A stretch of DNA of 64,000 bases. Origin: Bimuria novae-zelandiae CBS 107.79. Its lineage: Eukaryota; Ascomycota; Dothideomycetes; Pleosporales; Didymosphaeriaceae. A program made the translations under genes and the position numbers. Location of the stretch: assembly GCA_010015655.1 (NCBI GenBank), contig ML976689.1, positions 62,001-126,000 on the forward strand, read 5' to 3'. Positions 1 through 13,600 of the stretch are shown here, piece after piece (the first letter of the stretch is position 1; each line of letters opens with the position of its first letter). The notes beneath the pieces are model-generated. The model was not told where the DNA came from and searched no databases. It saw only the letters and a program-made list of their open reading frames with translations.

Positions 1-290
1 CATAATAACGTTAAGTAGCTAGAGCATATAAGTCACTAGACCTATATTATTACTTATCTATTGAGTAGGTAAGGCTATAAAGAAAGTCTAATATTTTAAA
101 GCCTTAAAATCCTATAGCTATATATTTTAGATATTACTAGTAATAGCTTAATAAATTAGCTCTAGTAAAAGCGCAGAACTATTAGCGTAAATATAAGCTA
201 TAATAGTAATTTACTCTTAATTACTATCTTATATAATATGCTTTAGCTTTCCCAACTTATATATACTGCATGTAAACACGCGCTTAGTTT
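1..290 (+). pseudogene. Possible Copia RNase H remnant, RIP-decayed
   Basis: With RIP-type stops read through, one plus-strand frame gives SSSKSAELLA near 155-190, close to the S-S-T-E-A-E-L-L-A-L motif of Copia-type RNase H. The reading is short and the rest of the frame is unclear, so this is a tentative family call. The left side leaves the window. The DNA is very AT-rich, with TAA/TAG where glutamine would be expected. Confidence 0.35.
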
Positions 291-1835
291 TAGATATTAG
301 TCTAATTAAGAAGTTTTTTTATTTATATTATATATATATTAACTCTTAATTTTATATTACTTAACTATATACTTAAGAAGCTTGAAGTATAGCGTATACT
401 TAAAGGTAAAGTTAACTTTATAGTAAATATAATTAAGGCTTAATATTTAGTATAAGATAATCTTGCTATTATATTAGGTAATGCAACAATTAACCTAGTT
501 TTTACTATATAGTTTTTAGGATATTTAGGACACAAAATTTTGTATTATAGGTTAAGAAAAAGGTAGGCTACATTTATAAAAGTTATTTATATACTTTATA
601 AGCTAATTTTCTTACGTGGTATTAAGTAGCCTATTGTTTTATATTTTAGAGGTATAGGTCCCTTATACGCGTTAATAGCGCCGCGATAGCGTTAACTAGT
701 TATATTTACATAATATTATATAATTTTAATATTTAAAAAATTCTCTAAGCTTTAGCGAATTTAAAGCTTTAAGAGCTGCCTTGATACCTACCATGGTATA
801 TATAATAGAGCGTTTCGAAGTTTGGATAAAATATAGTATTTGCGGGCGCAAGGTAGGGACGTGCGCCAGGCAGTGAGCGACTCTAAATGCAAAGTAGCTC
901 GTTGTAGGTAAGTTAACAGCGACAACGCACGTGTTGCTTTTACGTTATTAAGTAAGAGATCCTTCGTAAAAAGTCGCGCAATCTCGTTAGATCGGTTTTT
1001 AGAGGGGATGCCGCTCCGCTATAGCAAGTAGGACTCTTATTCGCGCAGAGACGTAAGCTATAGATTATAATAGACCTTCTCCCCTCTTTAGAAAGAAGAT
1101 ATAATACTTTCTAGTTACCGTTTTGTTTTCGCGATACATTTTACATTTAATCTTGTAGACTAAGAATTTAAGGAACCCTAAATATAGAAAGATAGGTGCA
1201 TAAGAAAGATAAAAATAGTACCTTATACGCGTTTCCTCTACGCGCGATAGTATCCACCTACGTATAAACAAAACGCGTGGGCATTTAGTCTATCGAAACG
1301 AAATATCTGGGTTAACTAGATTTAACTAGTTAAAAATTCATGTTCGTGAACTAAACGAAGGGATTTAATCTAGATACATATTTACCTTAGTAGGGTGCAG
1401 TACAGGGTCGCTTAACGCTTATTAATATCGTGATCGTGCGCGTGATGCGTGGATAACACTAAAACACTCTACTTCTATTACGCGAGAACTCTACTAATAA
1501 CGTATTTTACATGTAAGCTGCGCACCCAGGGACGCTACGCGCTTTTACCAAGCCTATACTAACTTATAATTAACGTATAATAGCTTAATAAAATAATAGT
1601 TAATCTATTTCGCAAAAAGTAAATACACAGCTTATTTTATAACGTATATGTATAGCGAGCTAATTAGTTAAGCGAGCTAATTACTCTATTAAGACCCCAT
1701 TTAAATCTAGACTATACACAATTATACGCAACTACTATTAATAGTTATTAAAAATTATAATAGGCTAATCTATTTAGAACTTACTTTTATAAGTTACTTA
1801 TAGGTGCCTAAGTTATACCTAGTTTTACTATACTA
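291..1835. other. AT-rich stretch without a recognisable gene
   Basis: Nothing here can be assigned to a family. A relatively GC-richer island lies at about 840-1560. The part around 1390-1560 may hold the outer end of the Fot1/pogo element that follows, but no terminal inverted repeat can be proved because the other end of that element is missing. The longest open frame (1065-1271, minus) has no recognisable domain and looks like chance. Confidence 0.5.
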
Positions 1836-3728
1836 TAATAGTACTACTAAGTTAATTTATTTTTATTAGCGCGTACTCTTTTTTTTACCTTCTTCTTATT
1901 ATTACGCGTTGTAAAGTCCTTTACGGTAGCTAGTTACTGGCTATTAGTAGCTATAAGAACTTCTTCTTACTATTATTACTTTCTTTTATATAATTTGTAT
2001 TACGTAGTAGCCTTATTAGCGGCTTACAGCTTAACGTTATGCTTAATTATTAATATTAGACAATACGCTATTAGCTTAGCACCTTTTTTAAACTTTTTAA
2101 TTACTTTAACTATTAAAGTTAGAGAACTATTTATATAAAATTAAATCTTTTGCTTTATTACTGTTAATTATAATCCTAATTCTAAGGTATTACTTAGTAT
2201 TTACGCCTACTACGTACTATCGCGTATAATACAAGGTAAAGGTGTACGTAGGCAAATATTAAGCTTTAATATTATAGCTTATAAATTTAATAAGACTAAA
2301 CTAGTGCCTTAAAAGCCTCCTTAAATATTACTTTAAGTAATTATAGCCTTAAAAGTAGTAATAATGTAAGGTAAGAACTTAATTTTAGTAATATATATAA
2401 TTTAGTTACGTATTAGATCCTTAGCTTAGCGCCTATACGCCTTCTCTAAAAGTAAAAATAGGCTATATTAAGTAATTATAGGAGGTGCGATGAATATAAA
2501 AGTATATAAAAAGTAATAATCTTGTTATTCTTGTAGTATTACTATAATTTAAGCGAGTCGTGGCTTTTATAGCTAATAATAATAAGTAAACGTGCTATTC
2601 TAATCATACGCCTTTTTATATACACGTTAAAGTGCCTTAACAATTATAAACTAAGCTCGTTTATTGTCTAGCACTACGATTACGAACTCCACATGAATAA
2701 TAAAACCAGATAATTACGCTAAGAGAGTTATTATTAGCGGAATAACCACGCTAAAGAAACACACAAAAGTACGAGATAGCTTAGGTTAGTAATTACATAA
2801 TAAACTTCTATATAAGCGAGAAGTCTCGTATAAAGGTTAGGACTATAGTAAGTCCTAGAGACTACCTTTAAGAGGAAGGTCTTAGTAAGACTATAATAAT
2901 AATATTAATAATAGTAAAAACTAAAATAAATAGTATATAGTTTAATAAATTTTTTTTATCTTTTCTACTCGTCGTAGTTAACTTAATATACTACGAGTAT
3001 TTTTTCTATAATAGATTAGTAAATCTCTTAGTTAGTTATTCTATAGTTTATTATAGAATTAGATTATTCGTATATACTAGTGTTGTTATTTTAAGCTCTT
3101 AACTACTCTTAACCTATCCTCCCCTAACTAGAATTAGGCTTAGGTACGTAAAACTACCTTGTAACATCTAGCCGTTCTTAGAGACTATAATAACCTAATT
3201 ATAAGGTAGATCCTTCTTTTAGTACCAGGCAGAGAGGTGGTGCTTGCCCTAAAAGATATAGAAGGGTGGAATTGGCTAGCCTATTATATTAATACCCTAA
3301 ATAGCTATTTTTTTCTTTCAGTTAGCTTACTATACGCTTATTAGCTTATCTTAATACTTTAAGTTTATAATAACTACTTTTGTTAATATTATGCCTATTA
3401 TAAAGCTAGATTTATTAAAGTTATAGGTATTCTTATCTAGGATACTATGCTTGGCTTTAGTATTCTCTATAAGCTAGAACTAGTCTTGTATAGCCTTAGG
3501 ATCCTTACAGAGGGCTCTTTTATAGTTATACTTTTAATTAAACTTAACTTAGAGTCCTAGCTAGCACTTAATAAAATAATAAGACTACTTTTAACTAACT
3601 AGCTTTGAGTAGCGTGTAGCTAGTAAAGAATTAGCCATATATTTTATAGTAGTAAGCTAGGGCGGAAATTCTTATATATCTAAGTTAAGTATATACTATA
3701 TAATTACCTGTTTCTTTTTTATAGTAAG
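1836..3728 (-). pseudogene. Fot1/pogo-type DDE_1 transposase remnant
   Basis: Reading the minus strand leftward from 3728, with some frame changes and RIP stops read through, gives the landmarks of a fungal Fot1/pogo transposase. In order these are a stretch resembling N-DKSGFIMGI, PIPPFYIF-GKHHLSAWY, a KNGWM stretch, IIISYKSHDS (LDGHxSH in active members), NNKIITFYI followed by SSHLL-PL, and a C-terminal ANKATTQYKLYKRK-type basic segment near 1900-2000. The CENP-B-like N-terminal DNA-binding region is missing because the frame is cut at 3728, where a Gypsy LTR begins. Numerous TAA/TAG codons at Gln and Trp positions show heavy RIP. It cannot encode a working enzyme. The family call is firm, but the left boundary is approximate. 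Confidence 0.8.
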
Positions 3729-4178
3729 TGTTACGAGCCAGAAGTCGACGGTGGGACGGAGAGCCTTATAACGGCATCCGGGCCCTACCTCAGGCTTACG
3801 TAACGTCCCAGGCTGTCCCAGACGCCAAGACCATGGGACACCGTGGGACCACGTGACCCTCTAATCACGTAACGTCCCAGGAAATCCCATAGTATCCTAT
3901 AGTACTAGGATATAGGACATCGTGGGATTCTATAGGATAAGGAGGATATATATACAGGATAGTTTCCTTTATTATGCTCCTTATAGTTAACTTATATATC
4001 TTCTATGCGAGTACGTTCTCCTATATAAAATAATAGTTATCTTATTTTATTATAAGATTAAATTATCTAGCCTCGCACTAAGTAACGCATTAACTTATAT
4101 TATTAAATAATTTATAAAGTACTATAATACCTTACTACCCTAACTTAGATTAGAATAAGGTGTAAGAGCCTTATAACA
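3729..4178 (+). repeat. LTR 1 of Gypsy array (450 bp)
   Basis: The repeat begins TGTTACGAGCC and ends CCTTATAACA, giving the TGTTA/TAACA termini of an LTR. It aligns along its length with 10233-10682, and its right half also aligns with 16044-16422. Its first half keeps GC-rich sequence with two GTAACGTCCCAGG motifs. Its right half is AT-rich and carries diagnostic differences from the other two copies (for example AGAGCC rather than AGCGCC before the terminus). The five bases before it (GTAAG) do not match the bases after the last LTR (CTAAA). Confidence 0.9.
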
Positions 4179-7100
4179 CTTTAACTACTTTAGAGTATAA
4201 TAGCAAGACCTAGCTTAACAACCGCAGCTCTAGCACCTAAGGAAAAGATACTATAAGAGGTAATTATTAAGTAAGGGACTTAAATAGCTTAGCTTTAGGA
4301 AATTATTAATTACATAAGTGCGAAAATAAGCGAATAGGAAAATATAAAATATTAACTAAAAGTTTTAAAACCTAAACTTTATACTAAAAAAGGCCACCTA
4401 GAAACGTTCCTAATATAGATAGAAATATTTATCCATTATAACCTAAGAAAGTTTAGAATAAAATAAGATAAGATTTTAGTCACTTATATAAATATATAAG
4501 ACAAGACAGCCTTATAAGTAAGACTAATAATTAATAACTGCTTTAAGAATAGTAGCCTAAAGAAATGTAACTTAGACGCTACTAAGAATACTTTTAAGGA
4601 TTAGGAGGCTTTTTATAAGGTAATAAAAAAAATATTTAGTATAGTTAATAAAGGATATTAAGCTAAAATACGCCTCTAACGCCTACGTTAGGATAAATTA
4701 GTAGTACTTTACACCCTAGAGTTTAAGTAAATTATGGCAGAACTTAATAAATAGGGAGAAGCCCTACTTATAATCGCCTACTATAATAGGTTAAAAGAAT
4801 TAGTTAAAGACAAACTAGTCTACTAAGGCAAGATAGATAATCTAGAAGAACTTATTAAGTATGCTATTAAAGTAGATAATTGCCTATACGAACGCAAGTT
4901 AGAAAAATAATATAGTACTAGGCTACTTACTAGAAAAGAAACTAGATCTAGACCCGCAGGAAGAGACTAGGATAGAGATATTATTATAACTAACAAAGCC
5001 TAATAGTACAAAAGGACAAATAGCAAAGGAAAATAGCTATATAGACTAAAGAAGAGCTACTAAGATAAGAATAGTATTTTATAGAAAGAGCAAGAACAAA
5101 GGTTTAAGAATAAAGCGTACCTCTATTATAGTAAATAAGGCTACTTTGCTAAAAATTACAAAATTTAAGAGACTAAAGTTAATATAACTAACCTTTTACG
5201 AGTGGCTATAACTACTCTTATACTAGTAAAAGCTAATAAAGTAGATCTTACGCAAGAGATCCTAGAGCTAATAAAAAAAAAGGAATAAAAAACCCTCCCT
5301 AAATATTAGATCTTTTAGTAATTAGCAGATAACACCTGCTAGATATATAGTAGCACGCTACACTAATTATCTTAGTATAAGGTAAAGGTAATCGTCTAAG
5401 GGGCACATGCATGGGACGCCTATTTACTAGCAAAGAAACTATAAGGGCGCCTAAAGTAGTACCTACGCCAGATTACGATACAAGAACGGCACAAGTATGC
5501 CAAATAGTGGTAATACACGCGCAAGGGATACTAACAATACTTTAAGGCTAGAGTTAAGGCCTTTTACTTTCTAGGAGGATTAGAATACTATAGGCTATAG
5601 TAGAGCTAGTGTAGCGTGCCTAATAACTACTATAAGTACTTTTAGCCTATTAGGCTAAGCACTATAAATAAAATAACTAGTATTAATACTTTAATATTAC
5701 CTATAAACTATATAGATAATAAAAGTTCGAGACAGGTTAGTTTCTTTAGGGCCTAGACCCCCGCGACATTAGTATAATAATAAGAAATATATAGCTAGAA
5801 AAAGACGTGGACTACCTAATAATTAAATAAGACTAATATAACCTGTAGTGCTTCGCGTACCTAAGTCTATAAAAAGAAGTAGCTTTTTCTAATAGCTACC
5901 TAGAATATAGCGTACTAGTCTAGAATAAGTGCCTTACCCTAAATTGCCTATAGCACGGGAATTAGGGGGTGTATAAGTCTAATAGGATTAAGGAAACCTA
6001 TGCACTATATTAATAATAATATAAGTAGTATAAGGTTAAAAAGGTCTCGAAGCTAGCCTAGCTTAAGGGATAGATCTAAGAGGCAGAAGCCTTATAAGAG
6101 GACTAAGATAAGTCTAAGGACTTAAAAAACTAGATTATTACTAAGTAATAAGCTATACTAGTAATAGTATAATTATTATAGTTTATTAATTTAAGACTCG
6201 CTAAGTTATAAAACGCTTAATTAAAGATATTATAGTATATAGATATTATATTATAGTACTTATTAACTTAAGGGCAAACGCGTGTCTAATCGCCCTATAA
6301 GTAGTTAAAAAATTCAATATACTATATTATAATAAGAAAACACTACTATAAATAAGACTTATAAATAGGACCTAATTATAAAAATATAGTAATAGTTAGC
6401 TACGCCTTAAGACGGCGCTAGTATAAGTTAATATAAAAGGCCTAGAAAGCTAACACGTCTTTACTATTATAAAGATAGGAGACATTAAAGCCATTATTAA
6501 ATATAAATAGCTAGAATAATATAATTTATAAATAGACTAGATTAAACAAACGATCCTTCCCCGAAATCCACTAACAACGGCTTAGGCGAGCCCTGGCGAA
6601 AGAGAAACTCCCCAACCTTAGGCAAGGAAAAGAAGTCAACTATTTAAAATATAAGAAATATTAGTTTGCAAGATAGACAGTATTTTAAAGTAATACCTAA
6701 AATAGGTGCACTATATATAGGTCTAAAAAGCTAAAATAATCTTAGATAACCTAGGTCTATTAGCAGAATATAAGGAATTTATAAACTTATTTAAAGAGTA
6801 CAACGAGACTATCCTGCCTAAATATACGAAGTAGGATTACGAGATACTACTAATAAAAGGAGCTAAGCTATTGCTAAAACGCCTAAGGCCCCTTACCTAT
6901 AAATAAGAAAAAGAGTTAAAGGAGCTAATATAGAAAAATTTACGCTTAAGAAAGTAAAGACTTAGTTAGAGCCCTACGGCCTTCCCTATACACTTTATTC
7001 GAAAGAAAGATAGCAGGCTACGACTTTATATAAATTATAAATAGCTAAATGCTATTATAGTTAAAAACTGCTACTTATTACTACTAATAATAGAGCTTAT

Positions 7101-10100
7101 AGATCGACTCTAAGGAGCTAAATAGTTTATAAAATATAATATTTAGAATAGATTCTATAGGATTTAAATAGTAAAACGCTATAAGTAGAAGATAGCTTTT
7201 TACACGCGATATAGCCTCTTTAAGTATATAATTATGCTAATAGGGCTAACTAATACACTAGCAACCTTCTAGAAGCTTATAAATTAAGTATTATATAAAT
7301 ACTTAGACGTATTCTACACGACATACCTTAATAACATACTAATATACTCTAGCGAAACCCTAGAAGAATATAAGAAACATGTTTATAAAGTGCTATAGAA
7401 ACTATAGGAGTATAGACTACTCCTATACCCTAAAAAATATAAATTCTATATTATGGAAATAGAATATCTAGGATTTATAATATCCTAAGAAGGTGTTAAG
7501 ATAGACCTAAAAAAATTATAATAATAAAAGAATAGTTACTACTAGAATTAGTAAAGGATATTTAATCCTTTTTAGGCTTTACTAACTTCTATTATAAATT
7601 TATTAAGAACTACTCTAAGGTCACCGCTCTACTAATAGAACTTACGAAGATAGGAAAATAGCAACCTTTATAGAAAGTAAAGAGGAGAGCTTTTAAATAG
7701 CTAAAGCCCCTATTCCTAATAGCACCCCTACTATAGATATACAACCTAGAGTAGCGACATCGTATCTACACAAACGTATCTAACTATGTAATAAGGGCCG
7801 TACTACTACAAGAATATAATAATAAGAAGTAGAGACTAGTCTTTTATTACGTAAAAAAGCTTTCGGGAGTAAAGCTTAACTATAAGATCTATAATAAAGA
7901 ACTACTAGTAATTATTAACTATTTTAAGTAATAAGAAGCATAGCTTAAGGGAGCTAAGCACTAAATAAAGGTATTCTTTAATTACCTTAATTTAACACGC
8001 TTTATAATAACTAAGAAGCTTAACTAGTAATAGGCCAAATAGTCTAAATAAATAGTAGAATTTAACTTTTGCATCACGCATTTACTAAAAAACGTAAACG
8101 CTATAGTAGACGCACTTAGTAAATAATTAGATTTTATAATAGAAAATAATTATAGTAACTACGTTGTAATTTTAACCTATACGAAGGACGGAACCCTTTA
8201 CTATAATAAGATATAGCTTACGCCAGCACTAGAGGTACAACGCGTAGACTTTACCTATTATAGACTAGCTATAGATAGGATATAGAATTATAGTAGGCTT
8301 ATAGACAAAGATCGCTAGGCGTATAAACTTTACTAAACTATAAGAATAATAGCACGAGACTACTAAAACTAAATCTAAATTAGTAAGTAAGTAGTTCCGC
8401 TACTAATTAAAAAGCTATATAAAGATAAGGACTAGGGACACATAAAAATTACTAAAATAACGCGTTAAATTACGAACGAATATGCTATCCCTAGGCTATG
8501 CTAGGTAGTATAAAAGGTACTAGGCAACTATTTGGCCTATTATAAGAATAAGCCTAAGAGACATAAGCCCTATAGCCTCTTATAGCCACTATAGCCACCC
8601 CTAAGACTATAGTCTAGTGTAACTATAGACTTTATTATAAAACTATTAGCATTACTAGCACTTGGAAATAAGGACCCCTATAACTTAATTTTGGTTATAA
8701 TCTATTAACTTACTAAGGAGTTAAGGTTTGTGCTAATTAGGGAAGCTATATTAGTAAAAGAACTAGTCTATATAGTGGAATAAAAACTAATATTATAGGT
8801 TAGATAACTTAATAAGTTTATTACAGATAAGGCTAAGATATTTATATTATTATATTAGACTACATTTACGGCTAAATTAAAAATTAAGTATAAGCTTATA
8901 ACGAGCTTCTATTCTAAAACGAATAGCTAAATAGAACGCACGAATTATACGCTAGGACAATATTTCTAAATATATATAAATAAGCTCTAAGATAATTAGG
9001 TTAAGCTATTGCTAACAGCCTAGCTAGCATATAATAGCGCAAGATCGGCGACTACAAGGTACTCGCCATACTACGCCAACCACGGGTGCGAACCTATGGC
9101 TTACTAGGACCTATTAAATATCTAAAGCACTGCAAAGAATGTAGCTAATAAAGCTAAGCTTATATAGGATTTATATAAGACACTACGCTAGAATATTATA
9201 AGACGTAATAAGTAAATAGTAAAATAAGTAAATAAAAAAAGGATTAAGGGACTAACTTTTAAGGAGGGGGATAAAGTCCTCCTCTTCTAAAAAAATTTTA
9301 AGATAATAAGGCTAAGTAAAAAATTAGATAACTTTTATAAAAGACTATTTAAGGTTTAAGAGGTTAGAGGACTAGTAAATTTTAAACTATAATTATTTAT
9401 AGGTACACGTATATACCTAGTCTTTTACAAGTTATTATTAAAACTAGTACTACTAAACGCCGAGCTAGAAACATAACTTAAACTTAAGGACAAGGAGTAT
9501 AAGGTTAAGGTAATTAGAAATCTATAAAAAATTAGATATTAGTATAAGTACCTAGTAAAATAGGAAGAATAGCCAGAGATCTATAATACGTAAGAATTAA
9601 TAAGGAACCTTACTAACTATAAAGAGATCTTAAAGAAGTTCTACTAAAAGTATTTAAAGAAGCTAAGGCTAAAAGCTTAGGATTATTAAAATTAAAAGGT
9701 AAAGAATAGATAAACTAGTCTAAGGTAAGGGAGCTAGGCATAAGACCCCCTTTTAATTAAGTAACGTTTTAGCCTAATAATTTTATCCCCTTAAGATGTT
9801 TAATCTCTTTAATAAATTTTATTAATTTAGTAAAAAGCTTTCTTTTACGGTTTTTAAGTAAATACTTTTACTTTAGTAACTTTTTTCTTTTACTATAAAT
9901 AGCCTAGAGGGCTACTATAACTACCTTTTTTTTAATTATTACTACCTCTTCTAGGCGCTCGAGCCTATCTATCTTAAAATTAATTAAGAAAAAGTTTAAA
10001 ACTATAGATTCTATTAGCTTATACTTTATAACGCTATTCTTATAATAGTTACTATACTATGTCTTAAAAGAGAATAGCTTATAGGTTAAGCTTTTCTTTA

Positions 10101-10232
10101 CGTAGTATTTACAGGACACTATAATAATTTAACTAATTAAATTTATTTAATCTCTAATAGAATAATAATCGAGAGTACTCTAGGAGAATATTAGTTACTA
10201 TATAGAGACATGTAGAGGAAGGAGGAGGATAG
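4179..10232 (+). pseudogene. Gypsy-A internal region: gag-pol with chromodomain, RIP-decayed
   Basis: The plus strand carries a complete but dead Gypsy polyprotein. Reading through RIP stops gives, in order: Gag with a CCHC zinc knuckle near 5110-5160 (two Cys and the His mutated to Tyr); an aspartic-protease stretch near 6240-6300 (LINLRANACLI, DSGA-like); reverse transcriptase near 6980-7400 (FIRKKDSRLRLYINY, then YLNNILIYS where YLDDILIYS is expected); RNase H near 7740-7820; integrase near 8450-8650 with a TMDFI-like segment; and a C-terminal chromodomain near 9470-9570 (YKYLVKW). A polypurine tract (AGAGGAAGGAGGAGGAT) lies just before the next LTR. Expected Asp and Gln codons are mutated, so it is not autonomous. 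Length and domain order are normal for fungal chromoviruses. Confidence 0.9.
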
Positions 10233-10682
10233 TGTTATAAGCTAGAAGTTAATAGTAGGATAGAGAGCCTTATAACGGCATCTAGACCCCACCTTAGGCT
10301 TACGTAACGTCCCAGGCTGTCCCAGACGCCAAGACCATAGGACACCGTGGGACCACGTGACCCTCTAATTACGTAACGTCCTAGGAAATCACATAGGATC
10401 CTATAGTACCAGGATATAGAATATCGTGGGATTCTATAGAATAAGGAGAATATATATATAGGATAGTTTCCTTTATTATGCTTCTTATAGTTAACTTATA
10501 TATCTTCTGTGCGAGTACGTTCTCCTATATAAACTAATAGTTATCTTATTTATTATAAAATTAAATTATATAGCCATGCGCTTAGTGTTGCATTAACTTA
10601 TACTACTAAATAATTTATAAAGTGCTACTTTAGCTTTACTGACTTAACCTAGATTAGACCAAGGTATAAGCGCCTTATAACA
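10233..10682 (+). repeat. LTR 2 of Gypsy array, apparent recombinant
   Basis: It begins TGTTATAAGC and ends CGCCTTATAACA, the same 450-bp length as LTR 1. The left part up to about 10530 matches LTR 1 closely, including the GTAACGTCCCAGG block and GCGAGTACGTTCTCC. From about 10531 rightward it follows LTR 3 instead: AACTAATAG, the shorter ATCTTATTTATT, CGCTTAGTGT-GCATT, ACTACTAAATA, GACCAAGG and AGCGCC. It serves as the 3' LTR of the left element and the 5' LTR of the right one. Confidence 0.9.
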
Positions 10683-13600
10683 CTTTAGCTACCTACTAAG
10701 TACGATATAGTAGGACTAAGCACTCTAGCTATAGTGCCAATTCTAGACAAGACTCTAGGAGAAGTTATAGCTAAGTAAGCGGTATAGATTCTATAACTTT
10801 AAGAAATTATTAGCTAGATAAATAAGAAGATAAACATCTAAGAGAATATAAAGTAATAGCTAAGAGTCCTTAAGCTAGAGCCCTATAATAGTAAGAGATA
10901 TCTAGCAACATTCCTAATAACTCTAAAGTTATTTATTTAATATAACCTAGAAAATTTTAAGACTAACTAAAATAAAATCCTAGTTATCTACATAAATATG
11001 CAAAGCAAAGCAGCAAAGTAGGCTAAACTAAGAATTAATAACTTTATTAAAAATAATATACTTTAGGATTATAATAACACTATAAAGAAAGCTATAGAGA
11101 ATTAGGAATCCTTTTATAATGCTGTAAAAAACATAATTAACATAATTAATAAAGAATACTAAGCTAAGATTCACCTATAATGCCTACGCTAGGAAAAGTT
11201 AGTAGTACTTTATACGCTAGAGTTTAAATAAATTAGGGCAGAATTAGTTAGATAGAACAAGACTCTACTTATAATCGCCTACTATAATAGGCTTAAGGAA
11301 GCTATTAAGAACGAATTAGTCTACTAAGAGAAGCCTAATAACCTAGAGGAACTTATTAACTAAGCTATAAAAGTAGATAATTATTTATATAAAAGAAAGA
11401 TAGATAAGTAGCGTAGAGGGCACGTATTTATAAAACTAAAAAACTACGCTTAGTCTACAATCTGTAATAAGGATAGAGACGTTATTATAGCTAATAAAGC
11501 CTGTTAGCACATGAAATAGGCTAAGTAAAACTAAAAGTTTAGAGAATCTAGGCAGGGCAAGAACTCTATATCTTCTAAAGAAAAATAATAATAATACAAG
11601 AATAAAGCGTGCCGTTATTATAAAGAGTAAGGGCACTTTACTAGGGACTATAAAAAGTAAAAGATAAAGATTAATATAACTAACCTCTTTAATATAGTAA
11701 TAGCTACCCTTACTCTAATTAATAAAATTAAGAACCTTACGCAGGAAATCCCTAACCTAATAAAGTAAGTAAAAAAATAAATAGTTCTATAAAAATATAA
11801 TATCTTTAGCTAACTAGTAAAAGAAACATGCTAGGTATGCAATAATAAGTTATACTACCTACCTTAGTATACTTAAAAAATAATATTATAAGGACTATAT
11901 ACGTAGGACGCCTACTAGCTAGTAAAGAAAATATAATAGATTCTAGCACGCTATTTATACTAAATTATAATATTTAAGTAGCACGCACGCGCGGAATAGT
12001 AGTAATATATTAAAAAAAGATATTAATAATATTATAAAGGATAAGCTAAGGTGGCCCGCACCCCTAATATCTACTATAAACACTTTTTACTTTATTAAAT
12101 AAAACACTATAAATAGAATAGCTAGCATAGGTGTTTTAAAGACACTTACCATATCTATGCCTAGTAAAAATACGTAACTAGATGGTTTTCACGCGGCATG
12201 GACCCCTATAACCTAAAGTATATTATAGGAGTAATCTAGACAGAACACAAAACCCACCTGCCTATCCTATAAGATAAGTGTCACCTATAATACTTAGCAC
12301 ACCTAAGCCTACAGGAGGAGGCAGCCTCCTTTAAAAATTAATTAAACTATTATAAGCTTATAAAATATAAATACCTTACATTAAATTACTTTTAACACAG
12401 GATACTAGCAGTATATAAATTTAATAAAATTAAAAAAGCGTATAGTATATACTACTAACGTTATATATAGTGTAACGTTTAAGGAAATCTCGACATTAGC
12501 TTAAGTTAAGAACTAAATTTAAGAAGCTACGGGCCTAGATAGCGAGCCTAAGGACTGAAAAAACTAGGGTATTACTAGGTAATAAACTATACTAGTAATA
12601 GTATAATTATTATAGCTTATTAGGTAAATACTCGCTAAGTAGAGAAACGACTAATTAAGAATATCACGATACATAAATATTATATTAAAGCACTTATTAA
12701 TCTAGGGATAAACGTGTATCTAATAGCCTTAGAAGTAGTTAAAAGATATAATATACCTTATTATAATAAGAAAATACTATTATAAATAGGACTTATATAT
12801 AGAACCTAATTATAAGGATATAGTAATAGTTAGCTACGTCTAAAGATGACGCTAGTATAGGTTAATATTAAAGGCTTAAAAAGCCAGCATGTCTTTACTA
12901 TCGCTAAAATAAGAGATATAAAAGCTATTATTAGTTACAAGTAGCTTAAGTAGTATAATCTAAAAATAGATTAGCTTATTAAGTTAATCTTACTTAAGAA
13001 ACTACCCGTAATGGCTCTAATAGAGCTACAGTGGAAGGGAACCCTCTAGGAACCTTAGGTAAAAAAGGAGAATAACATATCTATAATATAAAAGATATTA
13101 GTTTATAAAATAAATAAGATTTTATAATAACACCTATAATAAGTGTGCTGTCTATAGGTATAATTAGCTAAGGTAGTTAATAAGAATTCTAGTCTACTAG
13201 TAGAGTACTAAGAATTTATAGACTTATTTAAGAAATACGACAAGATAGTCTTACCTAAATACTAAAAGTAAGATTACGAAATACTACTAGTTAAAGAAGC
13301 TAAGTTATAGCTAAAGCGTTTATAGCCCCTTATATAAGACTAAGAGAAAGAGTTAAAGGAACTATTAAAGAAAAATCTCTATTTTAAAAAATAGTATCCT
13401 AGTTAGAGTCCTACGGCTTTCGTAATACTTTTTATACCTAAGAAAGACAGCAGGCTACGACTTTATATAAATTATAAATAGCTAAACGCCGTAATAGTTA
13501 AGAATTAATACTTATTACCTCTAATTACGAAGCTTATAGACTAACTCCGTATAGCTAAGTAGTTTACAAAGTTTAATATCTAGAATAGATTTTAGTAGAT

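Noticed and set aside
1065..1271. Minus-strand open frame of 68 codons
   Set aside because: No domain and biased composition of AT-rich RIPed DNA; chance frame.
11436..11636. Minus-strand open frame of 66 codons inside Gypsy-B
   Set aside because: It is antisense to the Gag zinc-knuckle region; a shadow frame.
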